Counted from the stretch's first letter, positions 46,502 through 55,686 are shown. The stretch is DNA of 64,000 nt from Rhizobium sp. BK313 (GCF_014193655.1 NZ_JACHZQ010000001.1:682001-746000), one strand, 5' to 3'. The notes: generated by a model not told the origin, from the letters alone. Translations and numbers: made by a program.

Positions 46502-47398
46502 ATGCAGTCTGGGAATGAGCCGTTGTCCGAGGATGTTGCCGGCCGGATCTTCGAAGGTCTTGAACGTTCGTGCACGATGCCGGAAGCGAACCGCATCGTA
46601 TCCGCACCCGCTTACCCCGGTATCGAGCGCATCCAGGCGCAATTCCATGGTGATGCGTTCGAACCGCACCGGCACGACACCTACGGCCTCGGCGTCACCA
46701 TCCGTGGTGTGCAAACCTTCAGCTATCGCGGCGAGCGGCGCTACAGCCTGCCGGGCCGGGTGATCGTCCTTCATCCGGACGAGCTGCATGACGGCGGCGC
46801 CGCGACCGACGACGGGCTGCTCTACCGCATGCTCTATCTCGAACCGTCGATGCTGATGCAATGCCTGGAAGCCGCGCGCATCGGCTTGCCCTTTGTCGAT
46901 GAGCCCGTGGTCGAGGACAAGCGTCTCGCCGGCCTGCTGCTGTCAGCGCTGGGCGAGCTCGACCGCGAGTTGGACGAACTCTTCGTCGATGATTTCGTCT
47001 CGCGGCTGGCAACGGGGCTCGCGTCACATGCGCGCCTGCCGCAAAAGCCGCTGGGAAGCGTTGCCTGGGGACAGGTGAAAACGGCGCGCGACTATCTGGA
47101 AGTACATGCCATGCGGGATGTCCGTTCGGCGGAACTGGAGCGCATCACCGGCCTCGACCGTTTTGCGCTCTCACGTCATTTCCGCGCCGCTTTCGCTACC
47201 AGCCCACATCGCTTCCTGCTAATGCGACGGCTGCAACGGGCCAAGGCGATGATAGCCGATGGCGAGCCGATCGCCGAGGTCGCTGCCGCCACAGGTTTTG
47301 CCGATCAAAGCCATCTGACACGGCATTTCAAGAAGGCATTCGGCATGGCGCCGGGCGCTTGGGTTGGAATGCTCGGGAACACGCGGGTGCGAGATTAA
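46502..47398 (+). CDS. AraC family transcriptional regulator
   Basis: 298 residues from ATG 46502. The true start is uncertain: TTG 46487 and ATG 46577 are in frame, and none has a clear ribosome site. A cupin-like N-terminal sensor domain includes AQFHGDAFEPHRHDTYGLGVTIRGVQTF. The C-terminal double HTH has LERITGLDRFALSRHFRAAFATSPHRFLLMRRLQRAK and IAEVAAATGFADQSHLTRHFKKAFGMAPG. It is divergent from the DUF2000 gene with essentially no gap, so regulation of the pair would need sites inside the coding region or in the short overlap. Confidence 0.9.
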   Translation: MQSGNEPLSEDVAGRIFEGLERSCTMPEANRIVSAPAYPGIERIQAQFHGDAFEPHRHDTYGLGVTIRGVQTFSYRGERRYSLPGRVIVLHPDELHDGGAATDDGLLYRMLYLEPSMLMQCLEAARIGLPFVDEPVVEDKRLAGLLLSALGELDRELDELFVDDFVSRLATGLASHARLPQKPLGSVAWGQVKTARDYLEVHAMRDVRSAELERITGLDRFALSRHFRAAFATSPHRFLLMRRLQRAKAMIADGEPIAEVAAATGFADQSHLTRHFKKAFGMAPGAWVGMLGNTRVRD

Positions 47399-47420
47399 CC
47401 GGCAGCCCTTTCGGCAGGTC

Positions 47421-47620
47421 TCAATGCACGCCGAGAAAATGTTAGAGTTCCGGCATTTGCGGATTGGCAAATACGTCGCCCGGCGGACCAATTTCATGGA
47501 CGCGACCCCGGTGCATGAAGACGACGCGCGAGCAGACGTCACGAGCGAACTTCATTTCGTGCGTCACCATCAACAACGTCATGCCATCACCGGCAAGTTC
47601 GCGGACGTGCGTGCACCTTT
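47421..47620 (-). pseudogene. Remnant of an amino-acid ABC transporter ATP-binding protein
   Basis: The minus frame reads VRELAGDGMTLLMVTHEMKF with H-loop His, then DVCSRVVFMHRGRV, then GPPGDVFANPQMPEL, the C-terminal end of GlnQ/HisP-type ATPases. A TAA stop (47442-47444) follows PEL, but the frame continues after it as HFLGVH and a TGA at 47421-47423, exactly the usual family end. A CAA-to-TAA change would explain this. Walker A, signature and Walker B are absent and the 5' side is unrelated, so this is a 5'-truncated, nonsense-bearing relic. Confidence 0.8.
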
Positions 47621-47806
47621 TGAGAGAGCTTTGTGCTGACTGCATCGAATTCCGCCCAAAATAATTGCAGATTTTGCATGCCGCGTAGTCTGCGCATCGC
47701 CTAACGACGATAGCGTCCGGTCGTGTTTATTTCCCTGGATATCCTTGACTGGACAGGCTGGCTCAGTTGCCCCATACAACCCATGAAGGCGAGGGAGATC
47801 GGTGCA

Positions 47807-48595
47807 ATGGCTTTAACGGATATGATGGCGGGCATGGGTCGCGAAGCCGGTATCGCACCGGCTCCCAAGCAGATTTTTCGCGCTGGTTTAGTGCCGGGCC
47901 GAGTGGTTGCTGTCGCCGCTTCCTTCGCTGCTCTTCTTGGAAGCAGTCCCGCCTTTTCCCTGCAGGTCGAAGGGCATGAAGCCTTCATCGTCGATCGCTG
48001 CGGTGGCGACTATGATTGCAAGGATGTGAAGCTGGTGGTGCTCAATGACAAGCACGACAAAGCAGATATCTATAGCGGCAATGAGGTTAACGATCACGAG
48101 GCGGATGGCACGCCAAGCCACGTCTCCGGCTATGCGTTCAAATACAATGGCGGCAATCTCAGCATATCCCAGGTCGGGACTCCATCGCAGTTGAACGGCA
48201 AGGCGACCGAGGTGAAATTCACCAATGGCGTCGCATTCGAATCGGACAAGAATTACGTCTATGTCTACAGCACCTGCGATGCGGACGGAGCGAGCAGTGT
48301 CGCCGGTATTACGACCTCCTGCGATCTGAACTATATCGGCGTCGACAAGAAAACGTCGAACGCAATCCAGATTGGCGGGCACTATACGCCTTTGGCTGCT
48401 GCGACGGCCGGGCACGCCGATTTGTGCAAGGCCGGCGTGATGGCCGGACAGTTTTCCTTTCTCAACAACGGTTACGAATATCGCCTTTCCAGCGACCTCT
48501 GCCCGGAGGGAAAAAGCACACTCGCGATCATTTCCAACAATGTGGTGAAGTCGAGTTTCGATCTGCAAATGCGGCCGCTTGCGGGGAGCAATTGA
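47807..48595 (+). CDS. Exported protein of unknown function
   Basis: 262 residues from ATG 47807 (GAGGGAG ahead); ATG 47783 and 47723 are in frame but lack ribosome sites. A long N-region, then a hydrophobic core (VVAVAASFAALLGSSPAFS), forms a probable Sec signal. The mature part has six or seven Cys in pairs (CGGDYDC, STCDADGA, TSCDLNY, DLCKAG, DLCPEG), suggesting periplasmic disulphides, and many Asp/Lys/Asn. I recognise no family. It follows the ABC relic and precedes the D-lactate dehydrogenase-like gene. Confidence 0.6.
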   Translation: MALTDMMAGMGREAGIAPAPKQIFRAGLVPGRVVAVAASFAALLGSSPAFSLQVEGHEAFIVDRCGGDYDCKDVKLVVLNDKHDKADIYSGNEVNDHEADGTPSHVSGYAFKYNGGNLSISQVGTPSQLNGKATEVKFTNGVAFESDKNYVYVYSTCDADGASSVAGITTSCDLNYIGVDKKTSNAIQIGGHYTPLAAATAGHADLCKAGVMAGQFSFLNNGYEYRLSSDLCPEGKSTLAIISNNVVKSSFDLQMRPLAGSN

Positions 48596-48738
48596 GACCG
48601 CTCGATCTGGAGTCACCGATACAGACGCCGCGCGGAAACTACGGGCTATTTCGTGACTGGACAGCAAAGCTTTGATGTCCCATAGAACCGCAAAAAGGGT
48701 TAACGCGCCTGCGATACTTGTGATGGGAGATCGGAAAC

Positions 48739-50151
48739 ATGGCTCTGGCTGATGCAAAGGCGGGGATACGCAACGAGGCGGGCATTACTGCCGTCCTCGG
48801 TGTCCTGAAGCAGGCCTTCGGCGAGCGTTTCCAGACTGGCGAGAGCTTTCGCGCCCAGCACGCCCATACGACCACCTATATCCCGGCGCAGCTTCCAGAT
48901 GGGGTGGTTTTCGCCGAGACGAGCGACGATGTGAAAGCGGTCGTCAGAGCCTGCGCGGAATACAAGGTGCCGATCATCGCCTACGGCACCGGCTCTTCGC
49001 TCGAGGGGCAGGTGAATGCGCCGCATGGCGGAATTTCCATCGATTTCAGCCGGATGAATCGGGTGCTTGAAGTGAATGCGGAGGATCTCGACTGCACGGT
49101 CGAGCCTGGCGTCACCCGCGAACAGCTCAACACCTATCTGCGCGATACCGGCCTGTTCTTCCCGATCGATCCCGGCGCCAATGCCTCGATCGGTGGTATG
49201 GCGTCGACGCGTGCTTCAGGCACCAACGCGGTGCGCTACGGCACGATGAAGGATAATGTACTCGCCGTAACCGCGGTCACCGCCAATGGGGAGGAGGTCC
49301 GTACCGCCCGTCGTGCCAGGAAATCATCCGCCGGCTATGATCTGACCCGGCTCTTTGTCGGTGCCGAGGGAACGCTCGGCGTCCTGACGTCGGTAACGCT
49401 ACGCCTGCAGGGCATTCCACAGAAGATCGCCGGCGGCGCGTGCGCCTTTCCGAGCGTGAAGGCGGCTTGCGATGCGGTCATCATGACCATCCAGATGGGC
49501 ATTCCGGTCGCTCGCATCGAACTCCTGGACGCCGTCCAGATGCGGGCCTGCAATCGCTATTCCGGCCTGACCTATGACGAGCAGCCGACATTGTTCGTGG
49601 AGTTTCACGGTACGGACGAGACGGTCGCGCTGCAATCGGCTCAATTCGGCGAGATCGCGGCCGAATGCGGCGGCGGGGAGTTCCTCTGGACCAGCAATCT
49701 CGAAGAGCGCAACAAACTCTGGAAGGCGCGCCACGACGCCTATTGGGCGGCGCGGGCTTTGGCGCCGGAATTGGCCGCGTTGTCGACGGACGTGTGCGTA
49801 CCGATCTCGAAACTTGCCGAATGCGTTGCCGCGACTCAGGCCGATATCGAGGAACACGGATTGCTGGCGCCGATCGTCGGTCACGCCGGCGACGGCAATT
49901 TCCATGTCCTGGTGCTGTTCGACGACAAGACGCCTGAAGGTATTGTCGTCATCGAGGCCTTCGTTGCACGGCTGAATGCGCGGGCGCTGGCCATGGAGGG
50001 TACTTGCACCGGCGAGCACGGTGTCGGGCAGGGAAAGATGTCGTTTCTCGAACAGGAGCTTGGCGGCGCCGTCAATCTGATGCGCCAGGTCAAACAGGCG
50101 CTTGATCCGGATGCGATTTTCAACCCTGGCAAGATATTCCACGGCAACTGA
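48739..50151 (+). CDS. FAD-linked oxidase, D-lactate dehydrogenase (cytochrome) type
   Basis: 470 residues. A VAO-type flavoprotein: the FAD-binding PCMH domain has VPIIAYGTGSSLEGQVNAPHGG near residues 75-96, then DPGANASIGGMASTRASGTNAVRYG near 150-174. The C-terminal FAD-oxidase domain includes PIVGHAGDGNFHVLV near 375-389 with the metal-binding His residues, and ends GTCTGEHGVGQGK and DPDAIFNPGKIF. It oxidises a 2-hydroxyacid such as D-lactate or glycolate and passes electrons to the respiratory chain. The exact substrate is not decided by sequence. GGGAGATC is the ribosome site. Confidence 0.88.
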   Translation: MALADAKAGIRNEAGITAVLGVLKQAFGERFQTGESFRAQHAHTTTYIPAQLPDGVVFAETSDDVKAVVRACAEYKVPIIAYGTGSSLEGQVNAPHGGISIDFSRMNRVLEVNAEDLDCTVEPGVTREQLNTYLRDTGLFFPIDPGANASIGGMASTRASGTNAVRYGTMKDNVLAVTAVTANGEEVRTARRARKSSAGYDLTRLFVGAEGTLGVLTSVTLRLQGIPQKIAGGACAFPSVKAACDAVIMTIQMGIPVARIELLDAVQMRACNRYSGLTYDEQPTLFVEFHGTDETVALQSAQFGEIAAECGGGEFLWTSNLEERNKLWKARHDAYWAARALAPELAALSTDVCVPISKLAECVAATQADIEEHGLLAPIVGHAGDGNFHVLVLFDDKTPEGIVVIEAFVARLNARALAMEGTCTGEHGVGQGKMSFLEQELGGAVNLMRQVKQALDPDAIFNPGKIFHGN

Positions 50152-50396
50152 AAAATGGAATATTGCCATGATCTTGGCTTGCCCCCGGCGTGAATGGCGT
50201 TAGGCTAGCACATCCCGTTTTCAGATGGCGTCATGGAAAGCGGTTAAGATGCCCTAGATTTGCAGCATGGTCCCAAGAATTGCGACGCAGTTCGGATAGG
50301 GATCAGGCTTAGGCTGAAGATCTAAGGCGTATGTGTCCGTTTGAATAAGTGGCGCTTTGATATCGTAATTGGAATGCAGAATGGAGACGGTGTGCA

Positions 50397-53300
50397 TTGT
50401 TAGGTAAGGTCCTGGTTTTCCTGGGGGGAGTACTCGTAGTAGTGCTGTTCGTGGCGCTGCTTGCTCCGCTCTTCATAGACTGGACCGATTTTCGCAAGAA
50501 TTTCGAGGATCAGGCGAGTCGGATCATCGGCAAGAAGGTGACCGTTCATGGCACCGTTGACGCTCGTCTTTTGCCCTTTCCTTCCGTGACATTGCATGAT
50601 GTTCGCGTAGGGCAGGAAGCCGACGGAACGCCGCTGGTACAGATCGCCCAATTCTCCATGGACGCCGAGCTGGCGCCATTCCTGTCCGGCGAAGCCCTGA
50701 TCTTCGATATGCGTGTTTCCGAGCCGAAAGTACGTCTACGGCTGTTGAAGGACGGCACGCTCGACTGGATGCGCGGCAGCCAGCCGGAAATTCCCGCCAA
50801 GTCGGTGGTGCTGGAGGGTGTGCATGTCGACGGCGGCGACATCCAGTTCATCGACGAGCAATCCGGCCGCACGCGGCACATCACCGGCTTGAACGCGGAA
50901 ATGTCCGCGCGATCGCTGGCAGGTCCGTGGCGAATCGATGGCGATGCAGCGCTCGACGGCGAGCACGGCAATTTCAGCATCTCCAGCAGCCAGCCTGACG
51001 ACAACGGCGTATTGCGTGTTCGCACGCGACTGCTGCCGGACCGCCATCCACTCAATATCGATCTCGACGGCGAGTTGAAGCTGGTCAACAGCAAGCCGGA
51101 CTATATCGGCCTGTTCACGGCGGGGATTGAAGATAAGCAGACACACAAACCCGCCGACGAGCAGGTTCAGCCTCGCGCCAAAGGTCGCTTCGAGCTGACC
51201 AACGAACGCATACGGATCCCCGAATATCGCCTCGAGGTGGGTGCTACGGATGACCCCTATGTCGTGACAGGGGAGGCGACGCTGGACACCGGCACCAAGC
51301 CGGAGTTTCTGTTGACCGCCGATGGCCAGCAGATCGATGTCAACCGCCTCGGCAACACTCAAGGCACCAACGGCAAGACCAACCGCAATCCCGCGGTCTC
51401 AGCACGTCAGCGGCTGAACAGCCTGATTGCGGTCGCAGCCGAAATCCCGGTGCCACAGGTGCCTGGCAAGGCGACTTTCCGCCTGCCGGCGATTGTTGCC
51501 GGCGATACGACCATCCGTGATGTACAGCTCGACCTGGAGCCTGCCGGAACCGGCTGGAAGGTCGACCATGCGATCGGCACTCTGCCGGGCCGCACCCAGG
51601 TCGAGGCCAAGGGCAATTTGATGCTGCAGGGCGAGCCGAATTTCATCGGCAACCTCGTTGTCGCCTCCAGCCAGCCATCCGGCCTAGCATCATGGCTGGT
51701 GGGTTCGGTCGATCCGGCGATCCGGCAGTTGCGACAGGCAGGCTTCTCCGCCGATGTCAGCCTGCGTCATGAGGAGCAGCGCTTCGAAAATCTTGAAATT
51801 GCCATCGGTTCGGCCACGCTCAAAGGCCAGCTCGACCGGCAGGCGGCGGCCGATAACCAGGCGCCGAAGCTTGCCGTCGATCTCAGTGGCGACGCGCTCG
51901 ATCTCGATGCGCTGAGGGCGCTCACCGGCTTGTTCACCGGCCAGGATGCTGGCGAGACCCTGCTTGATCACCGGATTACGGCACATCTGAAAGCGGATAA
52001 ATTCGCCGCTTTCGGCGTGCAGGCCGACAATGTCGAGACATCGTTTTCGATTGCGGATGGCGCGCTGACGCTTGACAAGCTTGCAGTGCGCAATGTCGCC
52101 GGCGCCGAAATTACCGCGACGGGTCGTGCCGATGGTTCGCTGCTGGACTATAAGGGTTCGGGCGAAATCACCTTCAAGGCAGCCGATCCCGGCCCGTTCT
52201 TCGACATGCTGAGCCAGCATCTGCCACATCACCCGGCGATGGATCGGCTGGTTCGTAATGCTGCCTGGTATGGAAATACTGCGCTGCGCGGCGCGCTGAC
52301 GCTCGGCGGCGATCAGGGTGATGGGCTGGCGGTGACGCTCGCCGGCGTTTCCAACGGCAGCCGCGTCAATCTCGATTATCGCATGTCCGACCTGCTGGCG
52401 CTGACGGGCAAGGGGACGACGACGCTCGAGGCGACGCTCGAGAATTCGGTGACCTCTATCCTGTTCGGGCAGGCGGGGCTCGATCCGCTGCCAGTCGAAG
52501 CCGATGCCAACGGCCGCCTGACGCTGAAGGTGACGGCAAACGGCACCGATCCGGCGGATGCGGCGCTGACATTTGCCACCGACAAGACCTCGTTCACCGC
52601 CAATGGCAAGGTGGACGTGCGTCCCAACAGCTTCCTCAACGGCAATATCGCGCTTTCGCTCGAAAGTGCCGATCTCGATCCCTATTTCGTCATGAATGGT
52701 ATTGGCGTGCCACAGATGGGTACGGGCTTGCCGGTTAAATTCCAGGCGAACGCTACACTCGATGCCGACAAGGTCGTGCTGTCGGATATGAAGGGCCAGC
52801 TTGCCGACAACAATGTTTCGGGCGCACTGACCTTTGATCGCAAGGCCCAGAATATCAAAGCGACCGGCGAACTGGCGCTCGACAAGGCCGATCTCGGCTG
52901 GTTCGGCGAAGCGATCTACGGGCCGATGACGGATGCGACAACGGGCAACCTGACGAAAGCCAAGCTCGGGCTGCCGATGTTCAGCGGTCTCGATCTCAGC
53001 ATCAAGCTTTCGGCCAAGCAATTGTGGCCGGGCATCTTCGGTCCGATCTCGGATTTCAGCGCAAATGCTGCCTATAAGGGCGAGGAGCTGCGGCTGAACG
53101 ACATTGCCGGTGCCTGGAACGGCGGCACGCTCGCCGGCAACCTGATGTTTGCGAATTCCGACGGTACCGGATTGATGCAGACCAAACTCAACCTCGCCAA
53201 CGGCGATCTTGCCGCCGTGGCCTGGCAGCGCGATGGTGCGCCGCTCGCCAATGGCCGTTTCGGCTTGGGGTTGAGCATGGAGGCCAGCGGCAAGAGCTTG

Positions 53301-54152
53301 GGTGAGCTGGCCGCCAACGCCAGCGGTTCCGGTGAGATCAAGCTTGGCGACACACATGTGCGCGGCCTCAATCTTTCTGTGTTGCCGCCACTGTTGTCGG
53401 CCACGGACCAGATTCAGGGCGATATCACTGCCGACAAAGTGTTGCCGATTGTGCAGACTTTGCTCAACAATGGTGAAGCGGCCCTGCCTGCGATGAGCAT
53501 ACCCTTCAACATTTCGACTGGTGTCATCCGGGCGACCAATATCAGTGCCGGCAACGACCTGGCGAAGCTTTCCGGCAATGCCGAGATCAGCCTGCCGGAT
53601 GAGCGCATGCGCGGCTCGCTCGGCATCGATTTCAATGCCGGCAACGAGGCTTTAAGCGGCGCCGAACCGGCGTTGCGCCTCGATTTCGCCGGTCCGTTGG
53701 CGACGCCAGGCCGGACGATGGATGTAACCGACATCACCAGCTTCCTGTCGCTGCGCGCCTTCGAACGCGAGCGCCAGCGCGTCGAGCGGCTTCAGGCGAG
53801 CGTATTGGAAAAGCAGCGGCTGCGGCGCGAGGTGGCGCTCTATAAATATACCGCCGTTGCACGCGAAGCTCAGCGTCAGCGCGATGCGGTAATCGAACAG
53901 CAGCGAAGCGCCGAGGAGAAGCGCCTGAGGGAGCTGGCGCGCCAGGCCGCGGCAGAAAGGCAGGCGGAAGCCGCAGCCAAGGCAAAGGCCGATGCGGAAG
54001 CCAAGGCGAAGGCCGATGCGGAAGCCAAAGCGAAGGCCGACGCGGAAGCCCGCGCGAAGGCCGAAGCGCAGCAATTGCCGGCTCTTAACGGACAAGCGCC
54101 GCAGACGAGTGCACCGCTGAACTTTAATGGCCTTCCCGGCATCGCTAGGTAG
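50397..54152 (+). CDS. Very large AsmA family protein
   Basis: 1251 residues from TTG 50397 (GGAGA ahead). An N-terminal membrane anchor (LVFLGGVLVVVLFVALLAPLFIDW) is followed by FEDQASRIIGKKVTVHGTVDARLLPFPSVTLHDVRVG near residues 39-75, the AsmA opening. A long periplasmic beta-rich body follows, with the AsmA_2 C-terminal region near 1010-1130 (ISAGNDLAKLSGNAEISLPDERM). The last 110 residues are a charged coiled coil with an exact 24-base tandem repeat (KADAEAKA units). AsmA-like proteins are thought to shuttle phospholipids between membranes. It stands alone. Confidence 0.87.
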   Translation: MLGKVLVFLGGVLVVVLFVALLAPLFIDWTDFRKNFEDQASRIIGKKVTVHGTVDARLLPFPSVTLHDVRVGQEADGTPLVQIAQFSMDAELAPFLSGEALIFDMRVSEPKVRLRLLKDGTLDWMRGSQPEIPAKSVVLEGVHVDGGDIQFIDEQSGRTRHITGLNAEMSARSLAGPWRIDGDAALDGEHGNFSISSSQPDDNGVLRVRTRLLPDRHPLNIDLDGELKLVNSKPDYIGLFTAGIEDKQTHKPADEQVQPRAKGRFELTNERIRIPEYRLEVGATDDPYVVTGEATLDTGTKPEFLLTADGQQIDVNRLGNTQGTNGKTNRNPAVSARQRLNSLIAVAAEIPVPQVPGKATFRLPAIVAGDTTIRDVQLDLEPAGTGWKVDHAIGTLPGRTQVEAKGNLMLQGEPNFIGNLVVASSQPSGLASWLVGSVDPAIRQLRQAGFSADVSLRHEEQRFENLEIAIGSATLKGQLDRQAAADNQAPKLAVDLSGDALDLDALRALTGLFTGQDAGETLLDHRITAHLKADKFAAFGVQADNVETSFSIADGALTLDKLAVRNVAGAEITATGRADGSLLDYKGSGEITFKAADPGPFFDMLSQHLPHHPAMDRLVRNAAWYGNTALRGALTLGGDQGDGLAVTLAGVSNGSRVNLDYRMSDLLALTGKGTTTLEATLENSVTSILFGQAGLDPLPVEADANGRLTLKVTANGTDPADAALTFATDKTSFTANGKVDVRPNSFLNGNIALSLESADLDPYFVMNGIGVPQMGTGLPVKFQANATLDADKVVLSDMKGQLADNNVSGALTFDRKAQNIKATGELALDKADLGWFGEAIYGPMTDATTGNLTKAKLGLPMFSGLDLSIKLSAKQLWPGIFGPISDFSANAAYKGEELRLNDIAGAWNGGTLAGNLMFANSDGTGLMQTKLNLANGDLAAVAWQRDGAPLANGRFGLGLSMEASGKSLGELAANASGSGEIKLGDTHVRGLNLSVLPPLLSATDQIQGDITADKVLPIVQTLLNNGEAALPAMSIPFNISTGVIRATNISAGNDLAKLSGNAEISLPDERMRGSLGIDFNAGNEALSGAEPALRLDFAGPLATPGRTMDVTDITSFLSLRAFERERQRVERLQASVLEKQRLRREVALYKYTAVAREAQRQRDAVIEQQRSAEEKRLRELARQAAAERQAEAAAKAKADAEAKAKADAEAKAKADAEARAKAEAQQLPALNGQAPQTSAPLNFNGLPGIAR
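53985..54056 (+). repeat. Three tandem 24-bp repeats in the AsmA-like gene
   Basis: Three consecutive 24-base units (53985-54008, 54009-54032, 54033-54056), nearly identical and encoding KADAEAKA, with a partial fourth. Repeat number could vary between strains because the frame is kept. Confidence 0.75.
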
Positions 54153-54300
54153 GATGCGCTCCCCGACTATGCCAGAGCCGCCCCGTTTTCAGATGGACTT
54201 TGCTGGGAGCGGGTGGATCCTTTTGAGCACAAGAGTGAAAGATCGATCGCATTCCAAGGTCTGTGGACATTCAATCGCACAAAGCAGGTTCGGTGGTGTC

Positions 54301-54717
54301 TCAGTTTGAGTTCTTTGCCACACTGCTTTGTTGGAAGTGTTCGACGGCACCATCAAACTGAACCCAATTGTGTTTCGACTGCTCAAAAATCGATCTGACG
54401 GGGGCAGGGTATTTGGGGTCTGCCAGCGCGCCCACTGCAACGCCGATAAACGACGGTAGGTTGTCGGCCTTCCAATAGATCGTTGACCCGCAGTTTGGAC
54501 AAAAATAGGTGTGGACCTTCCCGCCGCTTGCTGCATCGCGGGTGAACTCTTTCGGAGTTCCGGAAATGGCGACGGCGTCGGCCGGATAGAAGGCGCCCAC
54601 GCCAAATGGCGCGCCGGTTCTTCGTTGGCAGTCAAGACAATGACAGGCGACAACCAATTTTGATGGCTGTGAAAGCGTTAGCGTCAGAGCGCCGCAACTG
54701 CATCGGGCATCAGCCAT
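54301..54717 (-). CDS. GFA family zinc protein (glutathione-dependent formaldehyde-activating type)
   Basis: 138 residues. The Mss4-like zinc sites are complete: CSCGALTL near residues 5-12, CHCLDCQRRTGAPFGVG near 25-41, and YFCPNCGSTIYW near 70-81. Most members of this family have no proven activity; formaldehyde-glutathione adduct formation is known for Gfa itself. A single gene. Its upstream side (54718 on) holds a decayed transposase. Confidence 0.87.
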   Translation of the reverse strand: MADARCSCGALTLTLSQPSKLVVACHCLDCQRRTGAPFGVGAFYPADAVAISGTPKEFTRDAASGGKVHTYFCPNCGSTIYWKADNLPSFIGVAVGALADPKYPAPVRSIFEQSKHNWVQFDGAVEHFQQSSVAKNSN

Positions 54718-54784
54718 TGGAAAACCCTCCCTTTTCTGAAGCGAGATCGCGTTGAGATTTCAAACTGAGACATCACCGGGGAGC

Positions 54785-54984
54785 GCCGCTGCCGTCGTTC
54801 CGCCCAAGGCCGACCGATCCAAGCGCGTCTCGTGCGACTTCGAGATTCGCAAATGGCGCCATCTGGTCGAGAATTTTTTCTGTAATTCAAGGCGAACGAC
54901 GTATCGCCGCTCGTTACGAAAAAAACTGACGTGAGCTTCGCGGCAATGGTCCACCTCGTCAGCTCACTCCTGGCCATCCTGTGA
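54785..54984 (+). pseudogene. Decayed C-terminal end of an IS5-family transposase
   Basis: The frame VVPPKADRSK...KWRHLVENFFC (54800-54882) carries the Y/W-x2-R-x3-E-x6-like C1 signature of IS5 transposases, with the last DDE Glu in HLVENFF. The frame then shifts: ERRIAARYEK is read in a second frame, and TDVSFAAMVHLVSSLLAIL with TGA at 54982-54984 in a third. These three pieces are the normal consecutive end of such transposases, so at least two frameshifts have broken it. No N-terminal part or terminal inverted repeats were found. Confidence 0.75.
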
Positions 54985-55115
54985 ATATCCACCGGCCCTG
55001 GGGCTGGGGGTTCAGCCTTTCAGTAAACCGCAGAAGTGCCCTATCTTTTGTTTTTCGCAGTTCCGGCGGAAAACCGCTTCGCACCTTTGCTGGAATTGCG
55101 CTAACGCGCCACACT
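54985..55115. other. Gap between the transposase relic and the RHH gene
   Basis: 131 bases. It may contain the other end of the degraded element, but no inverted repeat partner could be identified. No gene. Confidence 0.3.
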
Positions 55116-55328
55116 TTAGGTGCGATCCTTCAGCCATTTCAGCACATAGAGCCGAAGCGCCGAGGAAAGGTTGCTCGCTGCATCGCGCCCGTCGTCGATT
55201 TCAGAGATCAACGCCGCAAGCGACGTGCCGCGCGCATTGGCGATGGCCTTCAGTTCGGTCCAGAAGGCGTCCTCAAGGGAAAAGCTTGTGCGATGGCCAT
55301 GGAGCGTCGCGGAATGTTTGCGGATCAT
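55116..55328 (-). CDS. Ribbon-helix-helix domain protein
   Basis: 70 residues from ATG 55328 (a TTG at 55343 would add five). Starts MIRKHSATLHGHRTSFSLEDAFW, then ELKAIANARGTSLAALISEID and LSSALRLYVLKWLKDR, matching the RHH_4 family of Rhizobiales. Such proteins are probably DNA-binding dimers, but the target is unknown. No ribosome site is distinct. It lies before DUF4169 and sspB on the same strand, though 110 bases separate it from DUF4169. Confidence 0.83.
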   Translation of the reverse strand: MIRKHSATLHGHRTSFSLEDAFWTELKAIANARGTSLAALISEIDDGRDAASNLSSALRLYVLKWLKDRT

Positions 55329-55438
55329 CGGCGGATCGATCAAAAAAAGTTCGGAACGGGAGAAGTGATTCTAAAAATGATTGAAAATGCTGGGGTAATT
55401 GTTTGATTTCGGAAGGGCTTCGATCTTGGTTCAGCAAT

Positions 55439-55633
55439 TTAATCGTCGGTATTGGATGGTTCGATGTGGCCGGCCTCGTGCGCTTTCGAGGCCTTATCGT
55501 TGAGCGCCTTGGTCAGGTGCCTTTCCGCTTTCGTGCGGCCGAACGTAATCCGATTCTGTTCCGCCTGCTTTTCTTTTTCAGAGCGGCTCTGCTTCTTGCG
55601 GAACTGGCGTAGATTAACGATTTCGGCGCTCAT
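55439..55633 (-). CDS. DUF4169 family small protein
   Basis: 64 residues from ATG 55633 (MSAEIVNLRQFRKKQSRSEK), an upstream ATG at 55648 being in frame. Highly charged: EKEKQAEQNRITFGRTKAE and ALNDKASKAHEAGHIE. It matches the DUF4169 family found beside sspB in Rhizobiales. Function unknown; no membrane segment. Confidence 0.85.
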   Translation of the reverse strand: MSAEIVNLRQFRKKQSRSEKEKQAEQNRITFGRTKAERHLTKALNDKASKAHEAGHIEPSNTDD

Positions 55634-55686
55634 CGATGTCTCCCCCAACTGCCGATGTGAAACGGGAAGCTTACGCTTCCCGAATG

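Noticed and set aside
51690..53357. Minus-strand ORF of 555 codons opposite the AsmA-like gene
   Set aside because: Shadow frame; no ribosome site and no recognised domain.
53985..54056. 24-bp tandem repeats as a CRISPR array
   Set aside because: The units are contiguous without spacers, in frame and coding for a coiled-coil repeat; no cas genes are present.
50214..54196. CCCGTTTTCAGATGG at 50214-50228 and again at 54182-54196, flanking the AsmA-like gene
   Set aside because: A single 15-base match pair is expected by chance in a 64-kb window; no other sign of an attachment site or insertion.
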